Assembly (NCBI RefSeq): GCF_030758415.1
Contig: NZ_CP132334.1
Coordinates: 3,353,278-3,417,277 of the forward strand
Length of the DNA stretch: 64,000 nt
Reading direction: 5' to 3'
DNA from: Parvularcula sp. IMCC14364
GTDB lineage: Bacteria > Pseudomonadota > Alphaproteobacteria > Caulobacterales > Parvularculaceae
Of the stretch, positions 9,673 through 19,193 are shown in pieces. The translations under genes were made by a program, and so were the position numbers. The notes under the pieces are model-generated. The model ran no database searches. It had not been told where the DNA came from and was given only the letters and a program-made list of their open reading frames with translations. Position 1 is the first letter of the stretch, and each line of letters begins with the position of its first letter.

Positions 9673-10374
9673 ATGGGGAAATTCTTCGGGCGGCTTTTAT
9701 TCTGGATTATCGTGGTCGGCGTCTTCTGGCTGGCCGGGGACCGCTATGGTGCGCCCGGATGGCTGACAAATATCACGGATCGGGGCTTTCAGGCACTGGA
9801 GACGGTCGTATCCAGCCTCACCGGGCAGGTTTTTGATGCTGATGAGGGGCATGCATCATCTGACCGTGACAGCGAAGCGGCCAAGCTGCCCGCACCAGCC
9901 CCCGCAGCTTCGACAGCAAATACTGGCGGGGTCGCGCAGAATGCCGGGCTGCGGATCAATCAGGCCGGCCTTGAGATTATCAAAATGAGTGAGGGGCTGC
10001 GTCTGGAAGCCTATTCTTCAGGCGGGCGGCGTTATATCGGTTATGGTCACCAGCTGCAGGCAGGCGACCCCACCACGATCACACAGGCCCAGGCTGAGGC
10101 GCTCCTGCGCCAGGATGTGAAGTCAGCCGAAGATGGTGTCCGGCGCCTGCTGACGCGCCCGGCGACGGAAAACCAGTTCTCTGCGATGGTCTCTCTGGCC
10201 TATAATCTGGGGCTTGGCGCTTTTGGCCGTTCCTTCGTGCCGGCAAAGTTCAACGAGGGGGATCTGCAGGGGGCGGCAGACGCTTTTCTCAATCACAATA
10301 AAGGCGGCGGTCAGGTGCTGGACCACCTGATCGAACGGCGCACCCGTGAGCGGGCACTGTTTCTGTCCCGATAA
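9673..10374 (+). CDS. Membrane-anchored GH24-like (phage-type lysozyme fold) protein
   Basis: 233 residues from ATG 9673, preceded by AGGGGATTGGG. An N-terminal hydrophobic segment (about 6-21) anchors the protein; an Ala/Pro-rich linker (about 60-90) leads to a GH24 domain with SEGLRLEAY, YIGYGH and AYNLGLGAFGRS. Glu107 matches the catalytic Glu of T4 lysozyme, but the expected Asp/Cys (here Ser116) and Thr (here Tyr121) positions are changed. The enzyme may therefore be weakened or altered. No other phage genes are nearby, so it looks like a resident cell-wall protein rather than a prophage endolysin. Confidence 0.78.
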   Translation: MGKFFGRLLFWIIVVGVFWLAGDRYGAPGWLTNITDRGFQALETVVSSLTGQVFDADEGHASSDRDSEAAKLPAPAPAASTANTGGVAQNAGLRINQAGLEIIKMSEGLRLEAYSSGGRRYIGYGHQLQAGDPTTITQAQAEALLRQDVKSAEDGVRRLLTRPATENQFSAMVSLAYNLGLGAFGRSFVPAKFNEGDLQGAADAFLNHNKGGGQVLDHLIERRTRERALFLSR

Positions 10375-10410
10375 AGTTTCCGTTGATAATTTCTGGCCCC
10401 GGCAAAAGCC

Positions 10411-10875
10411 CTAAAGTGCCACCTTGTCGTTTGCCACCGGGCACATGCCAAGACCGGTCTGGCGTTGCAGCGCCGGTTCTGTGAGAACGATTTCGCGCGC
10501 GACCCGGAATATCTCGACAATTTCCTCGGTTGACTGTTCGCGTGTCACACAGGCGATCTTCTCCCCGGAGTCAGGGGCCGTGAGAATGCCGATCCCGGTC
10601 ACGCCGAGGTGATCGCCATAGACACCGGCAAAGACAGTACCGTCAACTTTCAGGAAAGACTGTTCGCGCGTCTCTGCATCCGTCATATCCAAAACGATAT
10701 GCTCGATCTGGCCGTCGCTGAAGCGGCCCAGCGCTTCCTCCATTTTCGGGTCAAGCACTCGGCAGTTCGGGCACCAGTCTGCCGTGAAGCTGACCAGGTA
10801 GATGTCAGCATCTGCTGCTTTTACCGGGACGGTGATGGCGAGAAAAAACAGGGTCATTGCAGTCAGAAGGCGCAT
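10411..10875 (-). CDS. Secreted thioredoxin-like protein
   Basis: 154 residues from ATG 10875. Residues 1-20 form a Sec signal peptide ending in VPVKA. The thioredoxin fold follows with the redox motif WCPNC in SFTADWCPNCRVLDP. The position implies a periplasmic disulfide or thiol exchange role. Another cysteine lies near the C-terminus (GLGMCPVAN). No cytochrome-maturation or Dsb partner is adjacent. The frame is open upstream to 11004, but that segment has no signal-like N-terminus and overlaps the divergent promoter region. Confidence 0.8.
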   Translation of the reverse strand: MRLLTAMTLFFLAITVPVKAADADIYLVSFTADWCPNCRVLDPKMEEALGRFSDGQIEHIVLDMTDAETREQSFLKVDGTVFAGVYGDHLGVTGIGILTAPDSGEKIACVTREQSTEEIVEIFRVAREIVLTEPALQRQTGLGMCPVANDKVAL

Positions 10876-11052
10876 GTGAATCTCCGGCTTGGTCTGTCTG
10901 GTACTTCTTCTATAAGCGCCAGAATTCTGTGACAAGATCAAGGCAAAGCTGGCCACATCTGCGTGATGGGTTTTGCCCTTGCTGCACCGCACCATAGTCG
11001 CCATAAGGCGCTGACCCTGAGGCGAGATGCCAGAGATAGAGAAGGACGTGTG

Positions 11053-11583
11053 ATGGACCTTTCCAAAATCAGTGCCGGGCTCAACCCCCCCGAAGATATC
11101 AACGTCGTTATTGAGGTGCCACTTGGCGGTGAGCCGATCAAATATGAGATCGACAAGTCATCAGGCGCCATGTTTGTGGACCGTTTTCTCTACACGGCAA
11201 TGCGCTATCCGTGCAATTACGGGTTTATCCCTGCTACGCTTGCTGATGATGGCGACCCCGTAGATGTAATGTGTCTGGGCAACCGGGCGCTGGTGCCAGG
11301 AGCCGTCTTGCGGGCGCGGCCCCTTGGAGTGCTCATTATGGAAGACGAGGCTGGACAGGATGAAAAAATCCTTGCTGCCCCGCACCCGAAGCTGACGCAA
11401 TATTACGATAACATTCAGGACCATACGCAGGTGCAGCCGATCATGCTGGAGCGGATTCAGCATTTCTTCGAGCATTACAAGGATCTGGAGCCGAACAAAT
11501 GGGTCAAGATCAAGGGCTGGGAAGACAAGGCCACGGCAATCCGGCTGATTGAAGAAGGTGTGGCTGCCGGCAAAGGGGCCTGA
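11053..11583 (+). CDS. ppa: Soluble inorganic pyrophosphatase (family I)
   Basis: 176 residues from ATG 11053, with GAAGGA at a proper distance. The family I active-site signature DDGDPVDVM carries the metal-binding aspartates, and YPCNYGFIP precedes it. Length matches typical bacterial hexameric Ppa. It hydrolyses cytosolic pyrophosphate from biosynthesis. The next gene on the same strand is a proton-pumping pyrophosphatase, so this locus handles pyrophosphate both with and without energy recovery. Confidence 0.95.
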   Translation: MDLSKISAGLNPPEDINVVIEVPLGGEPIKYEIDKSSGAMFVDRFLYTAMRYPCNYGFIPATLADDGDPVDVMCLGNRALVPGAVLRARPLGVLIMEDEAGQDEKILAAPHPKLTQYYDNIQDHTQVQPIMLERIQHFFEHYKDLEPNKWVKIKGWEDKATAIRLIEEGVAAGKGA

Positions 11584-11651
11584 GCCTGACAGGCTGGAAA
11601 TGGCGTAACTGCCTCAAACAGCGTCGGAAAATACGATTAGTGTTGATTTAA

Positions 11652-11706
11652 GGGCCGGGTTTTGCCAGTTTCCGGCCCAATCTCTAGGGGGTGATACCCA
11701 TCACCC
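11652..11706 (+). promoter_or_regulatory. Two hairpins in the ppa-hppA leader
   Basis: GGCCGGG (11652) pairs with CCGGCCC (11672), and GGGTGAT-ACCC-ATCACCC (11689-11706) is a perfect 7-bp stem ending 20 bases before the hppA ribosome binding site. Neither has a U-run, so neither is a clear terminator. They may stabilise or control the hppA transcript. Confidence 0.4.
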
Positions 11707-11739
11707 GCAATTAAACAAATATCAGAGTTGGAGGATTTC

Positions 11740-13890
11740 ATGTCACTATCTTTGTGGCTCATTATCGGGGCGGGCATTCTTGCGGTGCTTTATGGCCTGT
11801 GGACCATCCGGGGGCTGATGGCTGCCCCGACCGGCAACGAACGGATGCAGGAAATTGCCGCTGCGATTCAGGAAGGGGCGCAAGCCTATCTGAACAAGCA
11901 ATACACGACAATCGCGATAGCCGGTGTTGGTGTTACTATCGCCCTGTTGCTGCTTTTCGGCTTTGACCTTGTACCAGCCGTCGGATTTGTTCTTGGTGCG
12001 GTTCTGTCCGGCGCTGCAGGCTATATCGGTATGCTGGTTTCCGTTCGGGCGAATGTGCGCACAACAGAAGCCTCGCGTGAAAGCCTTGGCAAGGGTCTGG
12101 ACATTGCGTTCAAATCCGGCGCTGTAACAGGCATGCTTGTGGCCGGCCTCGCTCTCTTGGGTATCGCTGGATACTACTCCATCCTGACTGGCATGTTTGG
12201 CGCAGCACCAGAAAGCCGCACGGTTGTGAACGGCCTTGTGGCCCTTTCGCTCGGGGCTTCGCTGATTTCCGTATTTGCCCGTCTTGGCGGCGGCATCTTC
12301 ACCAAGGGTGCAGATGTTGGCGGCGACCTGGTCGGCAAGGTGGAAGCCGGTATTCCGGAAGATGATCCACGTAACCCGGCAACCATCGCTGATAATGTGG
12401 GTGACAATGTGGGCGATTGTGCCGGCATGGCCGCTGACCTATTCGAGACATATGTCGTGACCATGGCGGCGACCATGGTTCTGGGCTCCATCCTGTTTGC
12501 GTCGGCTGGCGATGCGACCATTACCAGCATCATGCTGTATCCGATGGCAATTGGCGGCGCGTGTATTGTGACCTCAATTCTTGGTACATTTGCTGTACGT
12601 CTCAGCCCCGGCTCTACAAACATTATGGGCGCGCTCTATAAGGGTCTGATTGCCACAGGCATTCTGTCCTGGATCGTTCTGGCTATTGTAACGAACGGCG
12701 TTCTTGGCTGGGGCCAGGAATATATTGTTGGTGACAAGAGCTTTACCGGCCAGAGCCTGTTCTGGTGTGGCACGCTGGGCCTGATCATTACCGGCCTGAT
12801 TGTATGGATTACAGAGTATTACACAGGCGTTGATTTCCGCCCGGTAAAATCTGTTGCCAAGTCTTCTGAGAGTGGTCACGGCACAAACGTGATTCAGGGG
12901 CTGGCGATTTCCATGGAAGCAACAGCCTTGCCAGCGCTCGTTATTGTGGTTGGCATTATCGCAACTTACAGTCTTGCCGGTCTTTATGGCATTGCTATTG
13001 CCGTGACGACCATGCTGGCCCTTGCTGGCATGATTGTGGCGCTTGATGCCTTCGGTCCTGTGACGGACAATGCTGGCGGTATTGCTGAAATGGCAGAGCT
13101 TGACCCTGAAGTGCGCAACACAACGGATGCGCTGGATGCGGTGGGCAACACGACAAAAGCTGTCACCAAGGGCTACGCTATCGGTTCTGCCGGTCTCGGG
13201 GCGCTGGTGCTGTTCGCGGCTTACACGGAGGACTTGAAGCACTTCATTGAGGATGCGACAGTCGATCAATATTCATGGTTCCTGACCAATCAGATTACCT
13301 ATGACTTCTCCCTGTCCAATCCGTATGTTGTTGTTGGTCTTTTTGTTGGCGGCCTTCTGCCATATCTGTTCGGGTCCATGGCGATGCAGTCTGTTGGCCG
13401 GGCGGCTGGCGCGATTGTTGAAGAAGTACGTCGCCAGTTCAGGGAAAAACCAGGTATCATGGAACGTACCGAAAAGCCTGATTACGCACAGGCTGTGAAT
13501 ATCCTCACCAGTGCGGCTATCAAGGAAATGATTGTACCGTCCATGCTACCAATCCTGACACCGATCCTTCTCTATGTGCTGGTCGGTATTGTAGCCGGGC
13601 CGTCAGAAGCCCTGTCTGCTCTTGGTGCCATGCTGATGGGTGTTATAATCACTGGCCTGTTCGTTGCCCTGTCCATGACAGCTGGTGGCGGCGCCTGGGA
13701 CAATGCCAAGAAGTACATCGAAGACGGCAACCATGGCGGCAAAGGTTCCGAGGCTCACAAGGCGGCGGTTACTGGCGACACAGTTGGTGATCCGTACAAG
13801 GACACAGCCGGACCTGCGGTTAACCCGATGATCAAGATTACGAATATCATCGCGCTGCTGCTGCTCGCCTTCCTTGCCAACCTTGGCTAG
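11740..13890 (+). CDS. hppA: H+-translocating membrane pyrophosphatase, K+-independent type
   Basis: 716 residues from ATG 11740, preceded by TTGGAGG. Around 16 membrane segments are expected. Substrate-binding signatures are visible: [33 protein letters not shown] and, near the end, [14 protein letters not shown]. The motif [16 protein letters not shown] has Lys in place of the Ala of K+-dependent enzymes, and Thr three residues on, which marks the K+-independent H+-pumping class. The enzyme couples pyrophosphate hydrolysis to proton export. It follows ppa and is closed by a strong terminator. Confidence 0.96.
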   Translation: MSLSLWLIIGAGILAVLYGLWTIRGLMAAPTGNERMQEIAAAIQEGAQAYLNKQYTTIAIAGVGVTIALLLLFGFDLVPAVGFVLGAVLSGAAGYIGMLVSVRANVRTTEASRESLGKGLDIAFKSGAVTGMLVAGLALLGIAGYYSILTGMFGAAPESRTVVNGLVALSLGASLISVFARLGGGIFTKGADVGGDLVGKVEAGIPEDDPRNPATIADNVGDNVGDCAGMAADLFETYVVTMAATMVLGSILFASAGDATITSIMLYPMAIGGACIVTSILGTFAVRLSPGSTNIMGALYKGLIATGILSWIVLAIVTNGVLGWGQEYIVGDKSFTGQSLFWCGTLGLIITGLIVWITEYYTGVDFRPVKSVAKSSESGHGTNVIQGLAISMEATALPALVIVVGIIATYSLAGLYGIAIAVTTMLALAGMIVALDAFGPVTDNAGGIAEMAELDPEVRNTTDALDAVGNTTKAVTKGYAIGSAGLGALVLFAAYTEDLKHFIEDATVDQYSWFLTNQITYDFSLSNPYVVVGLFVGGLLPYLFGSMAMQSVGRAAGAIVEEVRRQFREKPGIMERTEKPDYAQAVNILTSAAIKEMIVPSMLPILTPILLYVLVGIVAGPSEALSALGAMLMGVIITGLFVALSMTAGGGAWDNAKKYIEDGNHGGKGSEAHKAAVTGDTVGDPYKDTAGPAVNPMIKITNIIALLLLAFLANLG

Positions 13891-13920
13891 GGGCGTTTGC
13901 ACCAATTTGTTATTCAAGCT

Positions 13921-13950
13921 AAAACGCCCCGGTACCGGGGCGTTTTTTTT
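13921..13950 (+). terminator. Rho-independent terminator of hppA
   Basis: CGCCCCGG-TA-CCGGGGCG (13925-13942) is a perfect palindromic stem, extended by AAAA/TTTT, followed by eight T residues. It lies 31 bases after the hppA stop codon. Confidence 0.92.
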
Positions 13951-13963
13951 GGGAGTCAGCTAA

Positions 13964-14293
13964 ATGGTTGCAAGCAGGTATTATTATCAGCGTCTTGTCC
14001 AGATGAGGGACGGGTTGGACGCTTCAGAAAAGAAGCAGTTTGATGATTTCTTCTTTGCCAAGCGCAAGAACCAGACACATTTGTTCGTTACAAGCCAGTT
14101 TGTCGGCGATTATGGCATCGACCGTATGGCGCTGGGGCAGCCGTTGATCGGGATCCTGAAACTTGTCACGCTCGGTGGATTGGGTATTTGGACACTGGTT
14201 GATTATTTTCTGATTGGTGGGTCGGCGCGGTTGAAAAATTTGCGCATGGCTGAGGCCTTTATTGCCCAGATGAGAGGAGCCTCCCATGACTGA
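13964..14293 (+). CDS. TM2-domain protein (first of a pair)
   Basis: 109 residues. The second half shows the TM2 pattern: a short polar lead with GDYGIDRMALGQ, then two helices (about 64-86) with GLGIWTLVDYFLI. TM2 proteins are small inner-membrane proteins of unknown role. The stop overlaps the start of the next TM2 gene by eight bases, so the two are translationally coupled. Confidence 0.8.
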   Translation: MVASRYYYQRLVQMRDGLDASEKKQFDDFFFAKRKNQTHLFVTSQFVGDYGIDRMALGQPLIGILKLVTLGGLGIWTLVDYFLIGGSARLKNLRMAEAFIAQMRGASHD

Positions 14294-14675
14294 AAACGAG
14301 TTTCTCAAAAAATTGTTCGATGAACGCGATGCGCTGCCGGGCGATACCGCACGTGAGGCTTTTGACTGGGCTTATTTTCAACAGATGAAAAATCCAGTTA
14401 TTCAGTATGGATATAATTACTTTCTTGGCTGGCTCGGCATCGATAAATTTACACTTGAGAATGCCAGAGATGGCTTTCTTAAGCTGGCTGCCGGCCTCTT
14501 GGGCATCATCGGGTTCATTGCGGGCGTGATCATGCTGGATGAAGGTCACGACGCAGGCGGTTTTCTGTTTCTGCTGGTGTTGCCGATTATCATCTGGGTG
14601 ATCGTCGATTATTTCACAACACCTGCGAGCACTAGAAAGTATAATGCTAAGCTCATCAAAGATGTGCAGGTTTAG
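14286..14675 (+). CDS. TM2-domain protein (second of a pair)
   Basis: 129 residues with NYFLGWLGIDKFTLENARDGFLKL followed by two hydrophobic helices and a conserved IIIWVIVDYF ending, the TM2 layout. It overlaps the preceding TM2 gene, with GAGGAGCC just before its ATG. The pair may form a hetero-oligomer; this is inference from coupling only. Confidence 0.8.
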   Translation: MTENEFLKKLFDERDALPGDTAREAFDWAYFQQMKNPVIQYGYNYFLGWLGIDKFTLENARDGFLKLAAGLLGIIGFIAGVIMLDEGHDAGGFLFLLVLPIIIWVIVDYFTTPASTRKYNAKLIKDVQV

Positions 14676-14694
14676 CTGGCTGAAATGACTCATT

Positions 14695-15402
14695 GTGATT
14701 GAAGCCATCATCTTTGATTGTGACGGCGTGCTTGTGGACAGCGAAGTTGTTGGCCTTGAGGACACGGCCGCCTTCATGCGCAGTAAAGGGTTCGATTGGC
14801 AGGCTGCCGACCTGGTGCGCCTGTTCACCGGTCTGCGTGATGATGTTTTTGCCGCCCGGCTGGGTGAGGAGTATGGAAAAGTATTGGGGCGTCCACCAAC
14901 AGAAGCGGAGGCCGGGGAGCTTTTCACAGCGATGATTGAAAACCGTCGGCGTAACCGTCACATGTTGCAGGCGGTGCCCGGTGCTGAGGGAATGGTGCAG
15001 GAATTGGCGGCATTGCCCTTCAAGCGCGCTGTTGCCTCATCAACCCGTATTCAGTTTCTGCACGACAAGCTGACGCGCTTTGATTTATGGGATTACTTCG
15101 CGCCGCATGCCTATTCGGCAGAGCTGGTCGATCACGGCAAGCCGGCACCTGATATTTTTCTGTATGCCGCTGAAAAAATTGCTGTTGATCCGGCCCGCTG
15201 TGTCGTCATCGAAGACAGTGCCAATGGCGTCAAGGCTGGTATTGACGCTGGCATGGTGGTCTGGGGCTTCACCGGCGGCGGTCATTGTTATGATGGTCAT
15301 GGCGACAGGCTTTTGGAAGCCGGTGCCGTGGAGGTGATTGACAGCCACCTGGCTCTGCGCGCCCGGTTCAAGGGGTTACAGCGCGCGGTTACCGAAACTT
15401 GA
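14695..15402 (+). CDS. HAD-superfamily phosphatase/phosphomutase (Gph / beta-PGM-like)
   Basis: 235 residues. Motif I is IIFDCDGVLVDSE at the N-terminus, with the nucleophilic Asp; motif II is VASSTR; motif III/IV is KPAPDIFLYAAE with VIEDSANGVKAG. A cap domain lies between about residues 18 and 85. This is subfamily IA, which includes phosphoglycolate phosphatase and beta-phosphoglucomutase. The start is GTG. Substrate not deducible. Confidence 0.85.
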   Translation: MIEAIIFDCDGVLVDSEVVGLEDTAAFMRSKGFDWQAADLVRLFTGLRDDVFAARLGEEYGKVLGRPPTEAEAGELFTAMIENRRRNRHMLQAVPGAEGMVQELAALPFKRAVASSTRIQFLHDKLTRFDLWDYFAPHAYSAELVDHGKPAPDIFLYAAEKIAVDPARCVVIEDSANGVKAGIDAGMVVWGFTGGGHCYDGHGDRLLEAGAVEVIDSHLALRARFKGLQRAVTET

Positions 15403-15432
15403 CGCAAGCTGCGGACGCTTCATAGTTGCCAG

Positions 15433-16479
15433 ATGCATTTTCCTTCCGACAACTGGTCCGGCGTTCACCCGAAAATCATGGACGCGATTATCAGCGCCAA
15501 TGCAGGTAGCGTACCGGCTTATGGCGGGGATGATCTGACGGAGCGGGCCCGTCAATTATTCTGTGATGTATTTGAGCATGAGTGTGCGGTGTTCTTTGTT
15601 GCCACTGGCAGCGCGGCCAATGGGCTGGCCCTGTCGCAGATCGTGCCGCCTTATGGGGGCATCCTGTGCAGCGATGTTTCGCATATCAACATCGATGAGC
15701 CAGGCACGGTGGAGCTTTTCACCGGCGGTGCGCGGCTGCTGCCGATCGCCAGTGCGGCAGGCAAAATTGTGCCGGAACAGGTTGCAGGCGAAATGCGCTT
15801 TTATGATCCGCCAGAACAGCGCCGTGTCCGGGCGGCTGCCCTCAGCCTGACGCAGGGCACGGAAAGTGGGACGGTTTATTCGCCCGGCGAAGTACAGGCC
15901 TTGTGCGACATTGCCCACCATCACGGCTTGAGTGTGCATATGGATGGTGCGCGTTTTGGCAATGCGGTTGCACATGCTGGATGTTCACCCGCTGAGATGA
16001 CCTGGCGCGCGGGTGTCGATGTCTTGTGCTTTGGGGCCACCAAGAACGGGGCCATGGCGGCCGAAGCGATCGTGTTTTTTGAAAGGGAGAAGGCCACGCA
16101 GTTCGGCTCCCGGTTATCCCGCGCTGGTCAGGTGTTTTCCAAGAACCGCTTTATTTCAGCGCAATGGGTCGCCCTTTTGCAGGATAGTTTGTGGCTGGAC
16201 ATGGCCCGGCAGGCCAACGAAGCGGCGACCCGGCTTTCCGAAGGGATCAGCAAGATTGATGGCTGCGAGGTGGTTTGGCCGACCCAGATCAATGAGGTTT
16301 TTGCAACCTTGCCGGACGGCGTTGCCGAGCAGATGCGGCAGGAAGGCGCACGGTTTTATGACTGGCTTTATCCGGGTGACAGGTGGTCAGGAAAATTGCA
16401 ACGTATGGTAACTAGTTTTGCCACAACACAGAATGAAATTGAAGAGCTGCTGCAAAGAGTGCGGGAGTTGAGCCAATGA
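15433..16479 (+). CDS. ltaE: Low-specificity threonine aldolase
   Basis: 348 residues of a PLP fold-type I enzyme. Lys204 in CFGATKNGA is the PLP Schiff-base lysine; VHMDGARFGNA holds the cofactor aspartate; ATGSAANGLAL binds phosphate. The enzyme cleaves L-threonine or L-allo-threonine to glycine and acetaldehyde. The opening MHFPSDNWSGVHPKI is typical of this family. The stop overlaps a possible upstream start of the next gene. Confidence 0.9.
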   Translation: MHFPSDNWSGVHPKIMDAIISANAGSVPAYGGDDLTERARQLFCDVFEHECAVFFVATGSAANGLALSQIVPPYGGILCSDVSHINIDEPGTVELFTGGARLLPIASAAGKIVPEQVAGEMRFYDPPEQRRVRAAALSLTQGTESGTVYSPGEVQALCDIAHHHGLSVHMDGARFGNAVAHAGCSPAEMTWRAGVDVLCFGATKNGAMAAEAIVFFEREKATQFGSRLSRAGQVFSKNRFISAQWVALLQDSLWLDMARQANEAATRLSEGISKIDGCEVVWPTQINEVFATLPDGVAEQMRQEGARFYDWLYPGDRWSGKLQRMVTSFATTQNEIEELLQRVRELSQ

Positions 16480-16490
16480 GGAGCAAGAGA

Positions 16491-17927
16491 ATGATCCGTA
16501 ATACCCTGCTGGCAACAGCCTGTCTGGTGCTTTGTGTTCCCGCCTGTGCTCAGGAGGCGGATTTTGATGTAACGGCAGATATCACCGCCAGAGGAGCGCA
16601 AACCAACACGCTCGCCAACGCGATCTGGGCTAAGGCCGAGCTTGGCTATATTGAAACCGAGACGACAGCATTGCTCCAGCAGACACTGGAAGATGAGGGT
16701 TTTACCATTCAGGCCGGGGTGGCTGATATTCCGACCGCCTTCGTCGCGCGGTTTCGCCAGGGCGCGCGCGGTGGACCTGTCATCGGCATATTGGCGGAAA
16801 TGGATGCGTTGCCAGGTTTCAGCCAGGGGCCAGTGCCGGAGAAACAGGCCATGGAGGGGATGACTTCTGGCCATGCCTGCGGTCACCATCTGTTCGGCGC
16901 AGGCAGTGTCTCTGCGGCAATCGCCGTGAAGCGCTGGCTTGAGGCAACAGGTACGCCGGGAGAAATCCGTCTTTATGGAACGCCAGCAGAAGAAGGTGGT
17001 TCCGGCAAGGTCTATATGGTCCGTGCAGGACTTTTTGACGATCTTGACGTTGCACTGCATTGGCATCCGGGCGATGCGAACTCGGCCGATATTCCGACCA
17101 ACAACGCCAACCGCTCTGCCAAGTTTCGATTCTCAGGCATTTCAACCCATGCCGCCAGCGCGCCGGAGAAAGGGCGCTCGGCGCTGGACGGCGTTGAAGC
17201 CATGAATATGATGGTCAACATGCTGCGCGAGCATACGCCTGATCGTACACGGATTCACTATGTGATTACGGCAGGAGGGCTCGCGCCCAATGTGGTGCCG
17301 GACTTTGCTGAAGTCTATTACTATGTGCGCCATCCCGACCCGGATTATCTGCGTGAGCTGTGGCCGCGTATTGAAGCCGCCGCCGAGGGTGCCGCAACCG
17401 GGACGGGGACGGAGGTTGAGCGGGAAATCATACACGGTAACCTTTCGCTTTTGCCCAATCGGGCGTTGCAGGAAGTCCTGCATGAGGAGATGAGCAAGCT
17501 CGGCGGTGTCGAGTATTCCGCTGATGAGCGCGCCTTCGCCCTGTCCCTGCAGAAAACTTTGCCCGATGATGGTGATCCGTTGGAGCAGGCTGTTGAAATC
17601 CAGCCCCAGCGCGAATTTTTCACAGCCGGCTCAACGGATGTGGGGGATGTCAGCTGGACTGCGCCTACTGGCGGGGTTCGCACCGCCACCTGGGTGCCGG
17701 GCACGTCCGCCCATTCATGGCAGGCGGTCGCTGCCGGGGGCACCAGTATCGGCGAGAAGGGGATGGACCTTGCCGCCAAGACCCTCGCCAATACGGCGGT
17801 GCGACTTTATTCAGAGCCAGCGCTGCTGGATGCTGCGCGTACGGAGTTCAACGAGCGGCGTGGCCCCGGATACGAGTATGAACCATTGCTGGGTGACCGC
17901 GAGCCACCACTTGATTACCGGCAATAA
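16491..17927 (+). CDS. Exported M20-family amidohydrolase, AbgB-like
   Basis: 478 residues from ATG 16491, with AGGAG eight bases upstream; an earlier in-frame ATG at 16476 overlaps the ltaE stop but lacks a good ribosome site. The N-terminus is a signal sequence, and VPAC could serve as a lipobox. Metal-binding motifs are GHACGHHLFG and GTPAEEGGSGK; FSGISTHAASAPEKG marks the lid/dimerisation domain. The relatives include p-aminobenzoyl-glutamate hydrolase subunit B and amidohydrolases of N-acyl amino acids. The exported location is unusual for AbgB itself. Confidence 0.84.
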   Translation: MIRNTLLATACLVLCVPACAQEADFDVTADITARGAQTNTLANAIWAKAELGYIETETTALLQQTLEDEGFTIQAGVADIPTAFVARFRQGARGGPVIGILAEMDALPGFSQGPVPEKQAMEGMTSGHACGHHLFGAGSVSAAIAVKRWLEATGTPGEIRLYGTPAEEGGSGKVYMVRAGLFDDLDVALHWHPGDANSADIPTNNANRSAKFRFSGISTHAASAPEKGRSALDGVEAMNMMVNMLREHTPDRTRIHYVITAGGLAPNVVPDFAEVYYYVRHPDPDYLRELWPRIEAAAEGAATGTGTEVEREIIHGNLSLLPNRALQEVLHEEMSKLGGVEYSADERAFALSLQKTLPDDGDPLEQAVEIQPQREFFTAGSTDVGDVSWTAPTGGVRTATWVPGTSAHSWQAVAAGGTSIGEKGMDLAAKTLANTAVRLYSEPALLDAARTEFNERRGPGYEYEPLLGDREPPLDYRQ

Positions 17928-19151
17928 TTACTCGGCGGGCTGGTTCAGAAAATCGGCAAGCGCCGCAAAAGCGGCGCGGCTTTCAAGGTCTGATTCGGCG
18001 ACATAACCATCCGGCCAGGCGCTGGTGCGGGCAACAACCAGATCTTTGTCGCGGTCGATGTAAATCGTCTGGCCATAAGCCCCCGAGGCCCGGAAACTGC
18101 CATCCGGGAATACCCACCATTGATAGCCATATCCGCTGTCAAAGCCTTCAAATACGGTGCCATAGTCAAGATGCGGCTCTTCAATGCGGGTCGCTTCATC
18201 GACCCAGCCAGCAGGCAAAAGCTGTTCGCCATTCCATATGCCGTCCTGTTCAATAAAAAGGCCGAAGCGGGCAAGATCGCGTAAGGATGCATTGAAGAAA
18301 GCCCCGCCAATTTCCATACCGTCTGGCCCCGGATTATCCAGGTTCCAGGCTGCATCATGGTCCATGCCAAGGGGGCGCCATATCTTTTCTTCCAGATATT
18401 TTGCTGGCTGCTTGCCCGTTACTTCTTTTACCAACCAGAGCAGGATCTGGGTTTCTGATGTATTATAGTTGAACACTGTGCCCGGTTCATGCGCGCGCGG
18501 GTAAGATGCTGACATTTCATTGATGCGCTTGTTACCGAGCACCATTGTTTGAGTTAGCACCTCGACAGTGTCTTCGCCCGCTGCGCCATCAGCATCAAAC
18601 AGAACCCCGGAGGACATCTGCAGGGCATGGCGTACACTGACGCCTTCATAAGCGGTGCCTGTGAGGGCAGGAATATATTTTTCCAGCGGGTCTTCAACTG
18701 AATCAATCAAGCCATCGCCAATAGCAAAGCCGACCAGCGTTGAGGTGATGGACTTGACGGCAGAGAAAGTGGCAAAAAGTGTACCTGCATCAGCGCCCCG
18801 GGCATATCGTTCGTAGACGATATTTCCTTTGTGCAGAACTAGAAGGCCGGTTGTTTCCATATTGTCAAACAGCGCGTCCAGGGGCTGTTGTTTGCCATCA
18901 TGGGTATAGGTGAACTCTTCCAGCCGACCTTCAATGACGGGCAGAGGGGCAGAAACTTCCGCGCGAGGGACATGCCGGGTCGGATATACTTCGCTCATAT
19001 GCTGATACAGCCAGACAGCATTTTCCGGCTCAAAGGCTTCTCCACGGGCGATAGCATCGTTCGGAAAGGGCACAACAGCACGATAAACACCAACGCCAGC
19101 TAGGACGCCAACGGCGAGCGCGCCCAGCGCAACCAGAGTTATTCTCAGCAT
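17928..19151 (-). CDS. Serine hydrolase of the beta-lactamase / 6-aminohexanoate-dimer hydrolase family
   Basis: 407 residues with an N-terminal hydrophobic segment (3-23), so membrane-anchored or exported. Ser130-Ala-Val-Lys133 (TFSAVKSIT) is the SxxK nucleophile pair, and YNTSET supplies the YxN-type tyrosine. SGYGYQWWVFPDG and ASGAYGQTIYI resemble NylB-type hydrolases. These act on amides or esters; a beta-lactamase function is not implied. Convergent with the preceding gene, with stop codons abutting. Confidence 0.86.
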   Translation of the reverse strand: MLRITLVALGALAVGVLAGVGVYRAVVPFPNDAIARGEAFEPENAVWLYQHMSEVYPTRHVPRAEVSAPLPVIEGRLEEFTYTHDGKQQPLDALFDNMETTGLLVLHKGNIVYERYARGADAGTLFATFSAVKSITSTLVGFAIGDGLIDSVEDPLEKYIPALTGTAYEGVSVRHALQMSSGVLFDADGAAGEDTVEVLTQTMVLGNKRINEMSASYPRAHEPGTVFNYNTSETQILLWLVKEVTGKQPAKYLEEKIWRPLGMDHDAAWNLDNPGPDGMEIGGAFFNASLRDLARFGLFIEQDGIWNGEQLLPAGWVDEATRIEEPHLDYGTVFEGFDSGYGYQWWVFPDGSFRASGAYGQTIYIDRDKDLVVARTSAWPDGYVAESDLESRAAFAALADFLNQPAE

Positions 19152-19193
19152 TCTTTATACCCCTTCTGGAAAGTCTCATCCGGCGCCTTCGCG

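Noticed and set aside
9673..10374. Prophage lysis cassette
   Set aside because: No holin, spanin, capsid or tail genes nearby; neighbours are metabolic.
12574..13269. Open frame opposite hppA
   Set aside because: Low-complexity composition and complete overlap with hppA.
17928..19151. Antibiotic-resistance beta-lactamase
   Set aside because: The SxxK/YxN motifs are shared by many esterases and amidases; the rest resembles 6-aminohexanoate-dimer hydrolases.
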